64,000 bases of DNA from Alphaproteobacteria bacterium US3C007 (lineage in GTDB: Bacteria > Pseudomonadota > Alphaproteobacteria > Rhodobacterales > Rhodobacteraceae): assembly GCA_034423775.1 (NCBI GenBank), contig CP139918.1, positions 3,100,001-3,164,000 on the forward strand, in the 5' to 3' direction. The position numbers and the translations under genes were made by a program. The notes below the pieces were generated by a model. It saw only the letters and a list, made by a program, of their open reading frames with translations, was not told the origin of the DNA and did not search any database. This document shows positions 26,253 through 34,368 of this stretch, piece after piece. The first letter of the stretch is position 1, and each line of letters begins with the position of its first letter.

Positions 26253-27760
26253 CGCGCGGCAAAAAGATTTGCGCATTCATCGAGCAGTTTTGCGTAATAC
26301 CAGAAGGCGCGAAAGTTGGTCAGCCGATGAAGCTGCTCAAGTTTCAGCGCAAGTTTATTTTAGATGTCTTTGATAACAAGTCAGGCACATCGCGCGCCTA
26401 TCTTTCGGTGGGTCGTAAAAATGGCAAGTCGGCTTTAATTGCCGCAATTGTCTTGGCGCACCTTGTTGGCCCGGAGGCAAAACAGAATAGCCAGATTATA
26501 TCTGGCGCACGATCGCGAGAGCAGGCCGCATTGGTCTTCAAACTGGCCGAGAAAATGGTCAGGCTCTCGCCCGAGCTGGCGAAGATCATTCGGATCGTGC
26601 CATCGCAAAAGATGCTGATCGGCTTGATGATGAACGTCGAGTATAAAGCGATCAGCGCAGAAGCTGGCACAGCTCACGGCTTGTCGCCGATTTTAGCGAT
26701 CTTAGATGAGGTCGGCCAAGTTAGAGGCCCGCAAGACAGCTTCATAGAGGCGATCGAAACAGCGCAGGGTGCGCATGATAACCCGTTGCTGATCGCAATC
26801 AGTACGCAGGCGTCAACAGATGGCGATTTGTTTTCTATCTGGCTGGATGACGCAGCCAACGCCAAGGACAAGCGAATTGTTTCGCACTTATACACCGCGC
26901 CAAAGGACTGCGATATTTTGGATCGCAAGGCTTGGCGCAAAGCAAACCCGGCGGTCGGTGAGTTTCGATCGCTGCAAGATATAGAAGATTTTGCTGCGCA
27001 GGCTGATCGCTTGCCAGCCAAAGCAAATTCATTTCGCTGGCTTTACCTCAACCAGCGGATTGAAGCGCAGTCGCCATTTTTATCACGAGCGGAATGGGCG
27101 GCTAACAGTTCTCCTGTTGAGGTTGAGGCTGGCGATACTTGTTACGCTGGCCTCGATCTTTCAGCGAGCCGAGATTTAACGGCGCTGGTTTTGGTTTTTC
27201 CAAAAGATGGCGTCTATCATGTGCAACCGCATTTCTGGCTTCCAGAGGACGGGCTGCGCGATCGAGCGAAGACAGAAAAAGTGCCTTGGGACACCTGGTC
27301 AGATCAAGGTTTTTTGCAAACAATTCAAGGGCCTGTGATTATTCCAGAGCTAATTGCGCAAGCAATAGCCGAGGTCAACGAGACTTATAATTTGCAGCTT
27401 ATGGCATACGACCGTTGGCGCATTCACGATTTAAAACGAGAGCTAGATGCGATCGGGGCCAATGTGGCGATGCAGCCTTTTGGTCAGGGCTTCCGCGACA
27501 TGGCCCCGGCGGTGGATAAGCTTGAGCAGCTAGTGGCAGAGCGAAAGCTTTGTCATGGCAATCACCCGATTTTAAACATGAACGCAGCGGGGGCAATCGT
27601 GCAGAGCGACCCGGCGGGCAACCGCAAGCTGCATAAATCTAAAAGCTACTCAAAGATTGATGGGCTGGTCGCGTTGGCGATGGCTCTGGGATCAATGAGC
27701 CACGAGGAAGTGCAGCAAAGCAGCCCTTGGGATGATCCCGAGTTTAAGCTTGCTGTTTAG
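26249..27760 (+). CDS. Terminase large subunit (HK97-type)
   Basis: 503 residues; the packaging motor and nuclease. Walker A variant GRKNGKS is at 55-61 and Walker B ILDEVG at 151-156. The RNase-H-like nuclease begins at GLDLS (301-305, D303) and continues with ISTQAST-type coupling motif upstream. Full length for the Terminase_1 group. ATGA overlap with the small membrane gene. Confidence 0.95.
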   Translation: MTRGKKICAFIEQFCVIPEGAKVGQPMKLLKFQRKFILDVFDNKSGTSRAYLSVGRKNGKSALIAAIVLAHLVGPEAKQNSQIISGARSREQAALVFKLAEKMVRLSPELAKIIRIVPSQKMLIGLMMNVEYKAISAEAGTAHGLSPILAILDEVGQVRGPQDSFIEAIETAQGAHDNPLLIAISTQASTDGDLFSIWLDDAANAKDKRIVSHLYTAPKDCDILDRKAWRKANPAVGEFRSLQDIEDFAAQADRLPAKANSFRWLYLNQRIEAQSPFLSRAEWAANSSPVEVEAGDTCYAGLDLSASRDLTALVLVFPKDGVYHVQPHFWLPEDGLRDRAKTEKVPWDTWSDQGFLQTIQGPVIIPELIAQAIAEVNETYNLQLMAYDRWRIHDLKRELDAIGANVAMQPFGQGFRDMAPAVDKLEQLVAERKLCHGNHPILNMNAAGAIVQSDPAGNRKLHKSKSYSKIDGLVALAMALGSMSHEEVQQSSPWDDPEFKLAV

Positions 27761-27772
27761 GAGTGAACGCAA

Positions 27773-28999
27773 ATGGGCGTCTTTGACAGATTTGTAAAGC
27801 CAGAGCAACGCAGCTCGCTTGAAGATCCAAGCGCGCCGGTAAGTGCTGAAAACTTTTTGCACCTTATGGGCTGGGGTGACTATGCGTCATCTACTGGCGT
27901 TGTCGTAAACACCGAGACAGCGATGGGCGTGCCTGCGGTTTGGGCTGCTGTAAACTTTATTTCTGGCACGCTTGCGAGCTTGCCGATTGAGGTTTACCGC
28001 AAGACAGACGGCGGCTCTGAGCGCGTCAGCAATGGCATTGGTGGCTGGATTGATCGCGCTGTAAACCCTGCCCTCAGTTCGTTTAACTGGCGCAAATATA
28101 CTTATGAGCAAATGCTAACGGGTGGGCGCTCAGTCACGCTAATTGTGCGCAATAATTCTGGCGAAATTACTGATCTTGTGCCGCTCGATCCGACCACTGT
28201 TCAGGTTAGCAACGCAACTGTTGATGGCTATCCAACAAAAAGCTATCGCACCAGCACGCAAGTTTATGCGGCGAGCGACATCATTGATCTGACATTCATG
28301 GTTAAGCACAATATGCTCGATGTGCGCAGCCCGCTTGCAACGCACAGAGATGTGATCGGATTGGCAATTGCTGCATCGCGCTATGGTGCAAAAGCGTTTC
28401 AAGCTGGCGGCATTCCCCCGGCGGTATTGCAAGGGCCATTTCAAAGCGGCTCTGCGGCTCAGAGAGCGTCAGAAGACGTTGCCAAGACCACTGCAAAGCT
28501 GGCTCGCGAAGGTAGGCCCATCATGGCGCTGCCTGCTGGCCATGAACTAAAGTCAATTGGCTTTTCGCCTAATGAGATGCAGCTTTTAGAATTGCAGCGT
28601 TTTTGCATTGAGCAGATTGCGCGGATCTATTCTTTGCCGCCAGTGTTTTTGCAGGACTTGACCAAAGGCACTTATTCAAACACCGAGCAGCAAGACTTGC
28701 ACTTTGTAAAGCATACGCTGCGCCGCTGGATTGAGCAGACAGAGCAAGAAATGAATTTGAAGCTCTTTGGCCGAGTTAGCGATCTGAGCGTTAGATATAA
28801 CGTAGACAGCCTGCTTCGCGGTGATTTGAAAACGCGTATGGAGGCGCACGCAACCAGCATTCAGAACGGCATACGCACGCCAAATGAGGTGCGCGATTTA
28901 GAGGACTTAGAAGCGCTGGCTTCTGGTGATGACTTGCTTATTCAGGGCGCAACAGTGCCGATCGGATCGCAAACAGGTGTTGCAGATGCCGGTTCCTAA
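27773..28999 (+). CDS. Portal protein (HK97-type)
   Basis: 408 residues. Opening region with GVPAVWAAVNFISGTLASLP and the conserved FCIEQIARIYSLPPVFLQDL segment identify the HK97-family portal, the dodecameric DNA gate. Ends inside the protease gene (14-base overlap). Confidence 0.93.
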   Translation: MGVFDRFVKPEQRSSLEDPSAPVSAENFLHLMGWGDYASSTGVVVNTETAMGVPAVWAAVNFISGTLASLPIEVYRKTDGGSERVSNGIGGWIDRAVNPALSSFNWRKYTYEQMLTGGRSVTLIVRNNSGEITDLVPLDPTTVQVSNATVDGYPTKSYRTSTQVYAASDIIDLTFMVKHNMLDVRSPLATHRDVIGLAIAASRYGAKAFQAGGIPPAVLQGPFQSGSAAQRASEDVAKTTAKLAREGRPIMALPAGHELKSIGFSPNEMQLLELQRFCIEQIARIYSLPPVFLQDLTKGTYSNTEQQDLHFVKHTLRRWIEQTEQEMNLKLFGRVSDLSVRYNVDSLLRGDLKTRMEAHATSIQNGIRTPNEVRDLEDLEALASGDDLLIQGATVPIGSQTGVADAGS

Positions 29000-30008
29000 T
29001 CAGGCAATGCGTGAAGAGGCAGAGCGCGGCTTAGAGTGGCGCAAAGAATATGGCCGAGGTGGCACAGAGGTCGGCGTGGCTAGAGCGCGCGACATATCAA
29101 ACGGCGCAAACCTATCGATGGACACAGTGCGCAGGATGAGCAGCTATTTCGCGCGCCATGAAGTGGACAAAGAGGCTGAAGGGTTTTCGCCCGGTGAAGA
29201 TGGCTATCCAAGCGCAGGCCGCATTGCTTGGGCGCTTTGGGGTGGTGATCCCGGTCAATCATGGGTGCGCGGCATCTTAGCAGAAGAGGATGACAGGATG
29301 TCAGATCAAGCTGGCGAGGCACGCCACATTAAGAACATCGAGGAAACCGAAACAGAGGTAATCATAACCTTTGGCAAGTCAGAAGAAATCTCTGCGCCAG
29401 ATGCTGAAGAGATTGATGAGGCTGGTTACAAAAAAGACAAAGACAAGGATCGCCGCGAGGCTCGCGTTTCTCAGAATTTTGAAGTCAGAGCAGATGACAG
29501 CGGCGAGATCGTTGTTGAGGGTTATGCGGCTGTCTTTAACGAGGAAACAACGATTGGCGGGCAGTGGCGTGAGCAGATTGCGCCGGGAGCTTTTACTGAT
29601 GCGATCGGTCGCGACGATGTTGTTTTCTTAATCAATCACGAGGGCTTGCCTTTGGCGCGCACGCGCTCTGGAACTTTGCAGCTTTCTGAAGACGATCACG
29701 GTTTAAAGATGCGCGCGTCACTAGATCTGTCAGATCCAGACGTGCGCTCGATCGTGCCTAAGATGAAGCGCGGCGACTTAGACAAAATGAGCTTTGCTTT
29801 TGTGCCAACTCGCCAAGAGTGGGATGACAGCCGCGACATGCCTCGCCGCACTATTCAAGAGGCTGATTTGTACGATGTCAGCATCGTGACCACCCCGGCT
29901 TATGCAGGCACAGAGATTGGTCTGCGCAGCTTGGAGCAGTTCAGACAAGAACAACGAAAAACGCAAGCGCCGCGCAGAATGCGGATGAAAGCGCGCTTGC
30001 AAAGATAA
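28986..30008 (+). CDS. HK97-type prohead protease with extra N-terminal domain
   Basis: 340 residues. The first 100 (GLEWRKEYGRGGTEVGVARA and WALWGGDPG) form a conserved domain often seen fused or adjacent in alphaproteobacterial prophages. A charged linker follows, then the S78-type serine protease with H218 (LINHEG) and S269 (MSFAFVP). It cleaves the capsid scaffold during maturation. The start at 28986 overlaps the portal stop. Confidence 0.88.
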   Translation: MPVPNQAMREEAERGLEWRKEYGRGGTEVGVARARDISNGANLSMDTVRRMSSYFARHEVDKEAEGFSPGEDGYPSAGRIAWALWGGDPGQSWVRGILAEEDDRMSDQAGEARHIKNIEETETEVIITFGKSEEISAPDAEEIDEAGYKKDKDKDRREARVSQNFEVRADDSGEIVVEGYAAVFNEETTIGGQWREQIAPGAFTDAIGRDDVVFLINHEGLPLARTRSGTLQLSEDDHGLKMRASLDLSDPDVRSIVPKMKRGDLDKMSFAFVPTRQEWDDSRDMPRRTIQEADLYDVSIVTTPAYAGTEIGLRSLEQFRQEQRKTQAPRRMRMKARLQR

Positions 30009-30037
30009 CGGCGGTTCCCGCTGTTTCTGCCCTTCAC

Positions 30038-30055
30038 GCGCCTTGGGCAAGCGCT
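30038..30055. promoter_or_regulatory. 18-base motif upstream of the major capsid gene
   Basis: GCGCCTTGGGCAAGCGCT, with GCGC arms that can form a short stem. A copy with two mismatches precedes the major tail gene at 33331-33348. Both genes also share a GGAGGCC ribosome site. It may be a late-expression or RNA-processing element. Confidence 0.45.
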
Positions 30056-30105
30056 TGAACACGAACGCAGTGATTGCGTCCGGTTCCCTTAGATGGAGGC
30101 CCACT

Positions 30106-31347
30106 ATGGCTGATATTAAATCCTTGCGGGAAACAATGGCGAACATTGCCACTGAAGCCCGTTCTAAACTTAATGAAATAAACGACGAAACCCCGGAAGC
30201 ACGCGCTTCAGAAATTGAGCGTGAGTTTGATGCCATGATGGCAGAAACTGACAAGCTGCAAGGTCGTATCGATCGTGAAGAGCGCGCCGCTGCACTGATG
30301 TCAAAGCTTGAGCAGCCTGACACAAGCAAGATCCCGGCTGTAGAAGCGCGCACTGCGCCAGCAGTTGATAACGGTCTGACAATGGATTATCGCACTGCCT
30401 TTGCTGAAATGATCAGCGCGGGTGGCGATGCTTATGTTGACGCAGAAGTTCGCAACGTTCTTAAAGAATATCGGGTTCAAACTGGTGGCTCTAACGCTGC
30501 TGGTGGGTTCACGGTGCCAACTGAGTTGGCGACATTTGTTGAAGAAAGCATGGCGGCAACTGGCCCTATGTATACCTCAAATCTGTTTACTGTCATCAAC
30601 TCAACTGACGGACGCACGTTTAGCATCCCGACTGTAGATGACACAGCGGTTACTGCTGTTGCTCATACTGAAGGCACTCAGCCAACTGATGATGGCGGCA
30701 AAGACGTTACCTTTGGTCAAAAGTCGGTCGGCGCGTTTGCTTTCGATAGTGAGTGGGTACGCTGGTCAGCAGAACTGAATGCAGACAGCATCTTGAACAT
30801 GGAAAGCCTGCTTGGCAGCTTGCTTGGTGAGCGCTTGGGTCGGATTGCAAACAGCAAACTGACAACTGGCTCAGGTTCTTCTGATGTTGAGGGCATTGTG
30901 ACAAACTCAGCGGCTGGTAAAACTGCTGCCTCTGCCACAGCGATCACTTCTGATGAAATCATTGATTTGATCCACAGCGTTGATCCAGCCTATCGACAGT
31001 CTACAAGCTCAGCGATCATGATGAATGACAGCACGCTTGCAGCAGTTCGTAAGCTGAAAGATGGTGACGGTAACTATCTTTGGTCGCTCGGTTCGTACAC
31101 GCAAGGCGTGCCTCAAACCGTTCTTGGCTATCCAGTAGTGGTCAACCAAGCGATGGCTTCAATGACTACCGGCAATAAAACTATGTTGTTCGGTGATATG
31201 TCTAAGTTCTATGTGCGCAAAGTTGGCGCGCCTGCGCTTTATGTTGCGCGCGAGCGTTTTGCCCCTGACTTTGGCATTTTGGGCTTCATCCGCTTTGACG
31301 GCGTTCTCGCCAACACAGCGGCGATCAAGCACTTGGTGCAAGCCTAA
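30106..31347 (+). CDS. Major capsid protein (HK97 fold)
   Basis: 413 residues. The first 85 form a coiled-coil scaffold (delta) domain that the upstream protease would remove. The HK97-fold body starts near VQTGGSNAAGGFTVPTEL and ends with RFDGVLANTAAIKHL. Strong GGAGGCC ribosome site as expected for an abundant protein. Followed by an attenuator hairpin. Confidence 0.93.
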   Translation: MADIKSLRETMANIATEARSKLNEINDETPEARASEIEREFDAMMAETDKLQGRIDREERAAALMSKLEQPDTSKIPAVEARTAPAVDNGLTMDYRTAFAEMISAGGDAYVDAEVRNVLKEYRVQTGGSNAAGGFTVPTELATFVEESMAATGPMYTSNLFTVINSTDGRTFSIPTVDDTAVTAVAHTEGTQPTDDGGKDVTFGQKSVGAFAFDSEWVRWSAELNADSILNMESLLGSLLGERLGRIANSKLTTGSGSSDVEGIVTNSAAGKTAASATAITSDEIIDLIHSVDPAYRQSTSSAIMMNDSTLAAVRKLKDGDGNYLWSLGSYTQGVPQTVLGYPVVVNQAMASMTTGNKTMLFGDMSKFYVRKVGAPALYVARERFAPDFGILGFIRFDGVLANTAAIKHLVQA

Positions 31348-31357
31348 GCTTAACGGT

Positions 31358-31380
31358 GAGGGCGTTAGCGCCCTCGCCTT
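31358..31380 (+). terminator. Hairpin after the capsid gene
   Basis: Perfect stem GAGGGCG (31358-31364) and CGCCCTC (31369-31375) with a TTAG loop, then GCCTTT. Short T tract, so it may attenuate rather than stop transcription and help keep capsid mRNA abundant. Confidence 0.6.
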
Positions 31381-31398
31381 TCCAATTGGAGTTCCAAA

Positions 31399-31587
31399 AT
31401 GAAAGTCAGATTATTGGTAGGCATGGCGGGAATAGATTTTTCGCATAATGCCGGTGATGAGATTGATTGCAATGAAGCGGAAGGTAAGCGCTTTATTGAA
31501 GCTGGAATAGCTGAGCCGGTAGCTGCGCCAAAAGTGCAGCGCGCGGTAAAAAAAGTTAGCACCCGCAAGGCGGTTAAAGAGGTTTAA
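31399..31587 (+). CDS. Small head-associated protein
   Basis: 62 residues. N-terminal half is beta-like (KVRLLVGMAG, GDEIDCNEAEGKRFIEAGIA), tail lysine-rich. Position after the capsid gene fits a minor head or decoration protein; no firm family. Confidence 0.6.
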   Translation: MKVRLLVGMAGIDFSHNAGDEIDCNEAEGKRFIEAGIAEPVAAPKVQRAVKKVSTRKAVKEV

Positions 31588-31589
31588 AA

Positions 31590-32195
31590 ATGCCAAAACC
31601 GTTGCACAGCACACATCCAATCGAGCGCATAGACGCGCCAGCGGTTGACCCTATTTCGCTGTCAGAATGCAAAGCGCAAATGCGCGTAGAATTTTCTGAA
31701 GACGATGTGATCATTAAGCGCTTGATTGCTGTTGCGATTGCTTATGTTGATGTGCGCGGTGTTTTGGGCAAGGCAATGATTACCCAAAAGTGGGCGCAGT
31801 GGTTGCCATCCAACCCAGCGCAGCAAGTCCATTTACGTTTGACGCCAGTGCAATCTGTCACGGCTGTTAAATATTATGACATCAACGGCGTTTTGCAGAC
31901 TGACACTTTGTCAAACTACAAGGTTGTCGGCTTGTCGGATCACAGCGTTATTCAGCCCAAAGCCGGGTTTACTTGGCCAACGACTGAGCAGCGTGATGAT
32001 GCGATAAAGATTGAATATGAAATCGGCTATGGAAACGCGGCAACTGATGTGCCGCAAAACGTTAGACACGCGCTTATGATGTTGGTTGCGCATTATTATG
32101 AAAACAGAGAGCAGGCGCAAAAAGATGTGCTAACTTCTGTGCCATATGGCTTCGACGATCTGTTAAATTTAGATCGAGCGTCTTGGTATGGCTAG
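31590..32195 (+). CDS. Head-tail connector (gp6-like adaptor)
   Basis: 201 residues. SLSECKAQMRVEFSEDDVIIK followed by a helical pair and a conserved GYGNAATDVPQNVRHALMML segment match the phage connector family (HK97 gp6, phiE125 gp8). Corresponds in position to RcGTA g6. Confidence 0.8.
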   Translation: MPKPLHSTHPIERIDAPAVDPISLSECKAQMRVEFSEDDVIIKRLIAVAIAYVDVRGVLGKAMITQKWAQWLPSNPAQQVHLRLTPVQSVTAVKYYDINGVLQTDTLSNYKVVGLSDHSVIQPKAGFTWPTTEQRDDAIKIEYEIGYGNAATDVPQNVRHALMMLVAHYYENREQAQKDVLTSVPYGFDDLLNLDRASWYG

Positions 32196-32526
32196 TGCCG
32201 GGGCGCTTAGAGAGCGCGTTACGTTTCAGCGCTTAGACAGCAGCGCTGTCGATGATTACGGCAACGTTTATACTGGTTGGTCAAATCTTGCGTCACGCTT
32301 TGCGGATCTGCGCGAGCGCACTGGCAAGGAAAGCATACAAGGTGGCGCACTGTCTGACACTAATTTTGCCACTATGCGCTGCCGCTCTGACAGCGTGACT
32401 GAGGCTGTTACATCTGCTGATCGAGTAGTTGCCAGAGGCATTACTTGGGCAATTAAAAACGTTATTCAAGTTGATGCTAAAGACACGCTCATGGAGTTTG
32501 TGCTTGAGCGCGGTGTAGCGTCATGA
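32188..32526 (+). CDS. Head closure protein (head-tail joining family)
   Basis: 112 residues; GALRERVTFQR at the N terminus and a later RGITWAIKNV segment are typical of SPP1 gp16/H_T_join proteins that plug the connector after packaging. Overlaps both neighbours. Confidence 0.8.
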   Translation: MASAGALRERVTFQRLDSSAVDDYGNVYTGWSNLASRFADLRERTGKESIQGGALSDTNFATMRCRSDSVTEAVTSADRVVARGITWAIKNVIQVDAKDTLMEFVLERGVAS

Positions 32527-32915
32527 AAATCGTTGGCTCAAAAAAGCTGATCAAGCAGCTTGGCGATTTGCCAGATGTTACGCACGCAGCTCTGCGCAAG
32601 TCGATTAAAAACAATGCAAAGTATGGGGAGCGCAAAGCAAAAAGCCTTGTGCCGGTTGATACTGGCGAGCTGCGTAACGGCATAACTTCAAAAGTGTACG
32701 AAGACAAAAATGCCATATATGGATTTATTAATTTTGCTGATGGCACAAATGAAGATGAAGTTGCCTCAATAAATTATGGCAGATCAGAGGGTAAAAAAGG
32801 CACTACTTTTGGCTATGGATTTATTCAAACAACTAAGCTGCTAGTCGCTAAGCGCTCTGCGAACAGCATCAAGCGTATTATGAAAAAAGCTGTAAAGGAC
32901 GCGATGAATGGCTGA
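32523..32915 (+). CDS. HK97 gp10-family tail completion protein
   Basis: 130 residues. Central VPVDTGELRNGI motif is the hallmark of the gp10/HK97 family that joins tail to head. Basic C terminus. Overlaps both neighbours by 4-8 bases. Confidence 0.85.
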   Translation: MKIVGSKKLIKQLGDLPDVTHAALRKSIKNNAKYGERKAKSLVPVDTGELRNGITSKVYEDKNAIYGFINFADGTNEDEVASINYGRSEGKKGTTFGYGFIQTTKLLVAKRSANSIKRIMKKAVKDAMNG

Positions 32916-33324
32916 CGGTTATGGCTTGGCTTTGCAAAAAGGTTTGCGCGCTGCGTTGGTTGCAAACTCTGGTGTCACTGATCTTGTTTCAACGCGCATT
33001 TACGATGAGCCGCCACAAAATGTGACGTTTCCATACCTAATGTTCAACACAATCCAGCCTAATGCTTTCGACACTGACACAGCACAGGGCGCGCTGGTTG
33101 ATATAAGCTTAGAGGCTCACTCTCGCAGCGCGTCAGGGCGCGTGGAGTGTATGCAAGTGGTCGAGGCGGTCAAAGAGGCTTTGCACCGTCAAGAGGCTGC
33201 TGTGACCGTCACAGGCTTTACGTTGGTAGAGCTAATTTTTGAGGCGTTTAGCGCCACCAGAGATAATGAGGGTCGTGGGTTCACAGCCGTCATTTCCCTT
33301 CAAGCGATGCTTGATACCGCCTAA
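32908..33324 (+). CDS. Tail terminator (DUF3168)
   Basis: 138 residues. RIYDEPPQNVTFPYLMF and the late VISLQAML segment match DUF3168, which caps the tail tube; equivalent to RcGTA g8. Confidence 0.8.
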   Translation: MADGYGLALQKGLRAALVANSGVTDLVSTRIYDEPPQNVTFPYLMFNTIQPNAFDTDTAQGALVDISLEAHSRSASGRVECMQVVEAVKEALHRQEAAVTVTGFTLVELIFEAFSATRDNEGRGFTAVISLQAMLDTA

Positions 33325-33330
33325 AATCCC

Positions 33331-33348
33331 GCGCTCTGGGCAAGCGCT
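33331..33348. promoter_or_regulatory. 18-base motif upstream of the major tail gene
   Basis: GCGCTCTGGGCAAGCGCT, 16 of 18 bases the same as the motif before the capsid gene. It lies in one of the few gaps in this otherwise overlapping cluster, 18 bases before the start codon. Confidence 0.45.
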
Positions 33349-33365
33349 AAATACGGAGGCCAATC

Positions 33366-33785
33366 ATGGCTAAACAACTTGGACGCGCCCTGCTTGTCAA
33401 AATTGATGATGGCGGTGGCAACAAAAGCAACCTGTGTGGCTTAAACTCAAAATCGCTTACAATTAACAACTCAAGCATTGATGTGACAACGCCAGACTGC
33501 ACAAGTCCAGAAGGCGCGCTGTACACAGAAACGCTTGCTGGCTTAAAGAACGTGTCAGTTTCTGGTGATGGCTTTTTTGAAGACAGCACTGCTGAAGCTC
33601 GCATGAATACTGTTGCAATGGCTGCTGATAACAGCACGACCTTTGAGGTGGTTGTTCCTGACTTTGGCACATATGCAGGCACGTTTCGCATTACATCTGT
33701 TGAGTTTGGTGGCGAAACTGAAGGCGGCGTAACCTACTCTCTGTCGCTCGAAAGCAGCGGCGCAGTAACCTTTACTGCTGCCTAA
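33366..33785 (+). CDS. Major tail (tube) protein
   Basis: 139 residues, TP901-1-like tail tube protein: beta-rich, with SLTINNSSIDVTTPDC and a C-terminal YSLSLESSGAVTF strand pair. Equivalent to RcGTA g9. Strong GGAGGCC ribosome site shared with the capsid gene. Confidence 0.85.
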   Translation: MAKQLGRALLVKIDDGGGNKSNLCGLNSKSLTINNSSIDVTTPDCTSPEGALYTETLAGLKNVSVSGDGFFEDSTAEARMNTVAMAADNSTTFEVVVPDFGTYAGTFRITSVEFGGETEGGVTYSLSLESSGAVTFTAA

Positions 33786-34162
33786 TGACGATCACGGCTG
33801 AAGCGCCGCGCGGGGGTGTTGCTGAATATCTTGGCGACACCTCTTATACATTCAAGCTGCGCAATCGAGAGATTGAACGTTTTGAAGACAAGCACAGAGG
33901 CATCTTTGACCTTTGGGAAGGTTTCTTTGAGCGAGGCAAAAAGCCTACCAGCAAAGAAATCAGAGACATTTTAGCTTTAGGCTTAGTCGGCGGCGGCATG
34001 AAAGATCATGAAGCTGACGAAGTTATTGCCAAAGCTGGCCCGTCTGACTTGATGCGGATGTATCAGATTGCGCAGGCAGTTATTGGGATAGCCTTTATGC
34101 CTGACATTGGCGATGAGGCAGAAGTAAAAAAAAAGACAGCGGCCCACCCCAAAGCCGCTTGA
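33785..34162 (+). CDS. Tail assembly chaperone, upstream part (GTA gp10-like)
   Basis: 125 residues similar to RcGTA g10/lambda gpG-type chaperones, which bind the tape measure protein. Near its 3' end a run of nine A reads GTA AAA AAA AAG, giving a dnaX-type slippery heptamer in frame. A -1 shift there would extend it into the next frame (34159-34368) without a stop. Overlaps the major tail stop by one base. Confidence 0.85.
   Translation: MTITAEAPRGGVAEYLGDTSYTFKLRNREIERFEDKHRGIFDLWEGFFERGKKPTSKEIRDILALGLVGGGMKDHEADEVIAKAGPSDLMRMYQIAQAVIGIAFMPDIGDEAEVKKKTAAHPKAA
34129..34159 (+). promoter_or_regulatory. Probable programmed -1 frameshift site
   Basis: A AAA AAG at 34129-34135 is in the correct phase for tandem slippage. 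A hairpin (stem 34138-34143 with 34154-34159, loop of 10) follows after two bases. The -1 frame from 34135 is open through the next gene, matching the gpG-gpGT design of siphophage chaperones. Confidence 0.75.
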
Positions 34163-34368
34163 ACGTTAGGGCTATGATCAAAAGCGGAATTATCGCCGGG
34201 CTAAAGCCTGATGAAATTCGCGACATGATCCCGAAAGATACTTGGCTGGTTTTCAAGGGCTGGTCTGATGCTCACTCGCCCAAAAAGGCGGGCAAGGAAG
34301 CAATGACTGCGGATGATTACCGCAATTTAGTGGAGCGCGTAGATGGCGGTTACAGCAGAGCAGCTTAA
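34159..34368 (+). CDS. Tail assembly chaperone, frameshift extension
   Basis: 69 residues in the -1 frame relative to the upstream chaperone (MIKSGIIAGLKPDEIRDMIP is the core). The only nearby independent start is a TTG overlapping the upstream stop, and it has no good ribosome site. It is therefore most likely made as a fusion by frameshifting. Overlaps the tape measure start. Confidence 0.75.
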   Translation: MNVRAMIKSGIIAGLKPDEIRDMIPKDTWLVFKGWSDAHSPKKAGKEAMTADDYRNLVERVDGGYSRAA

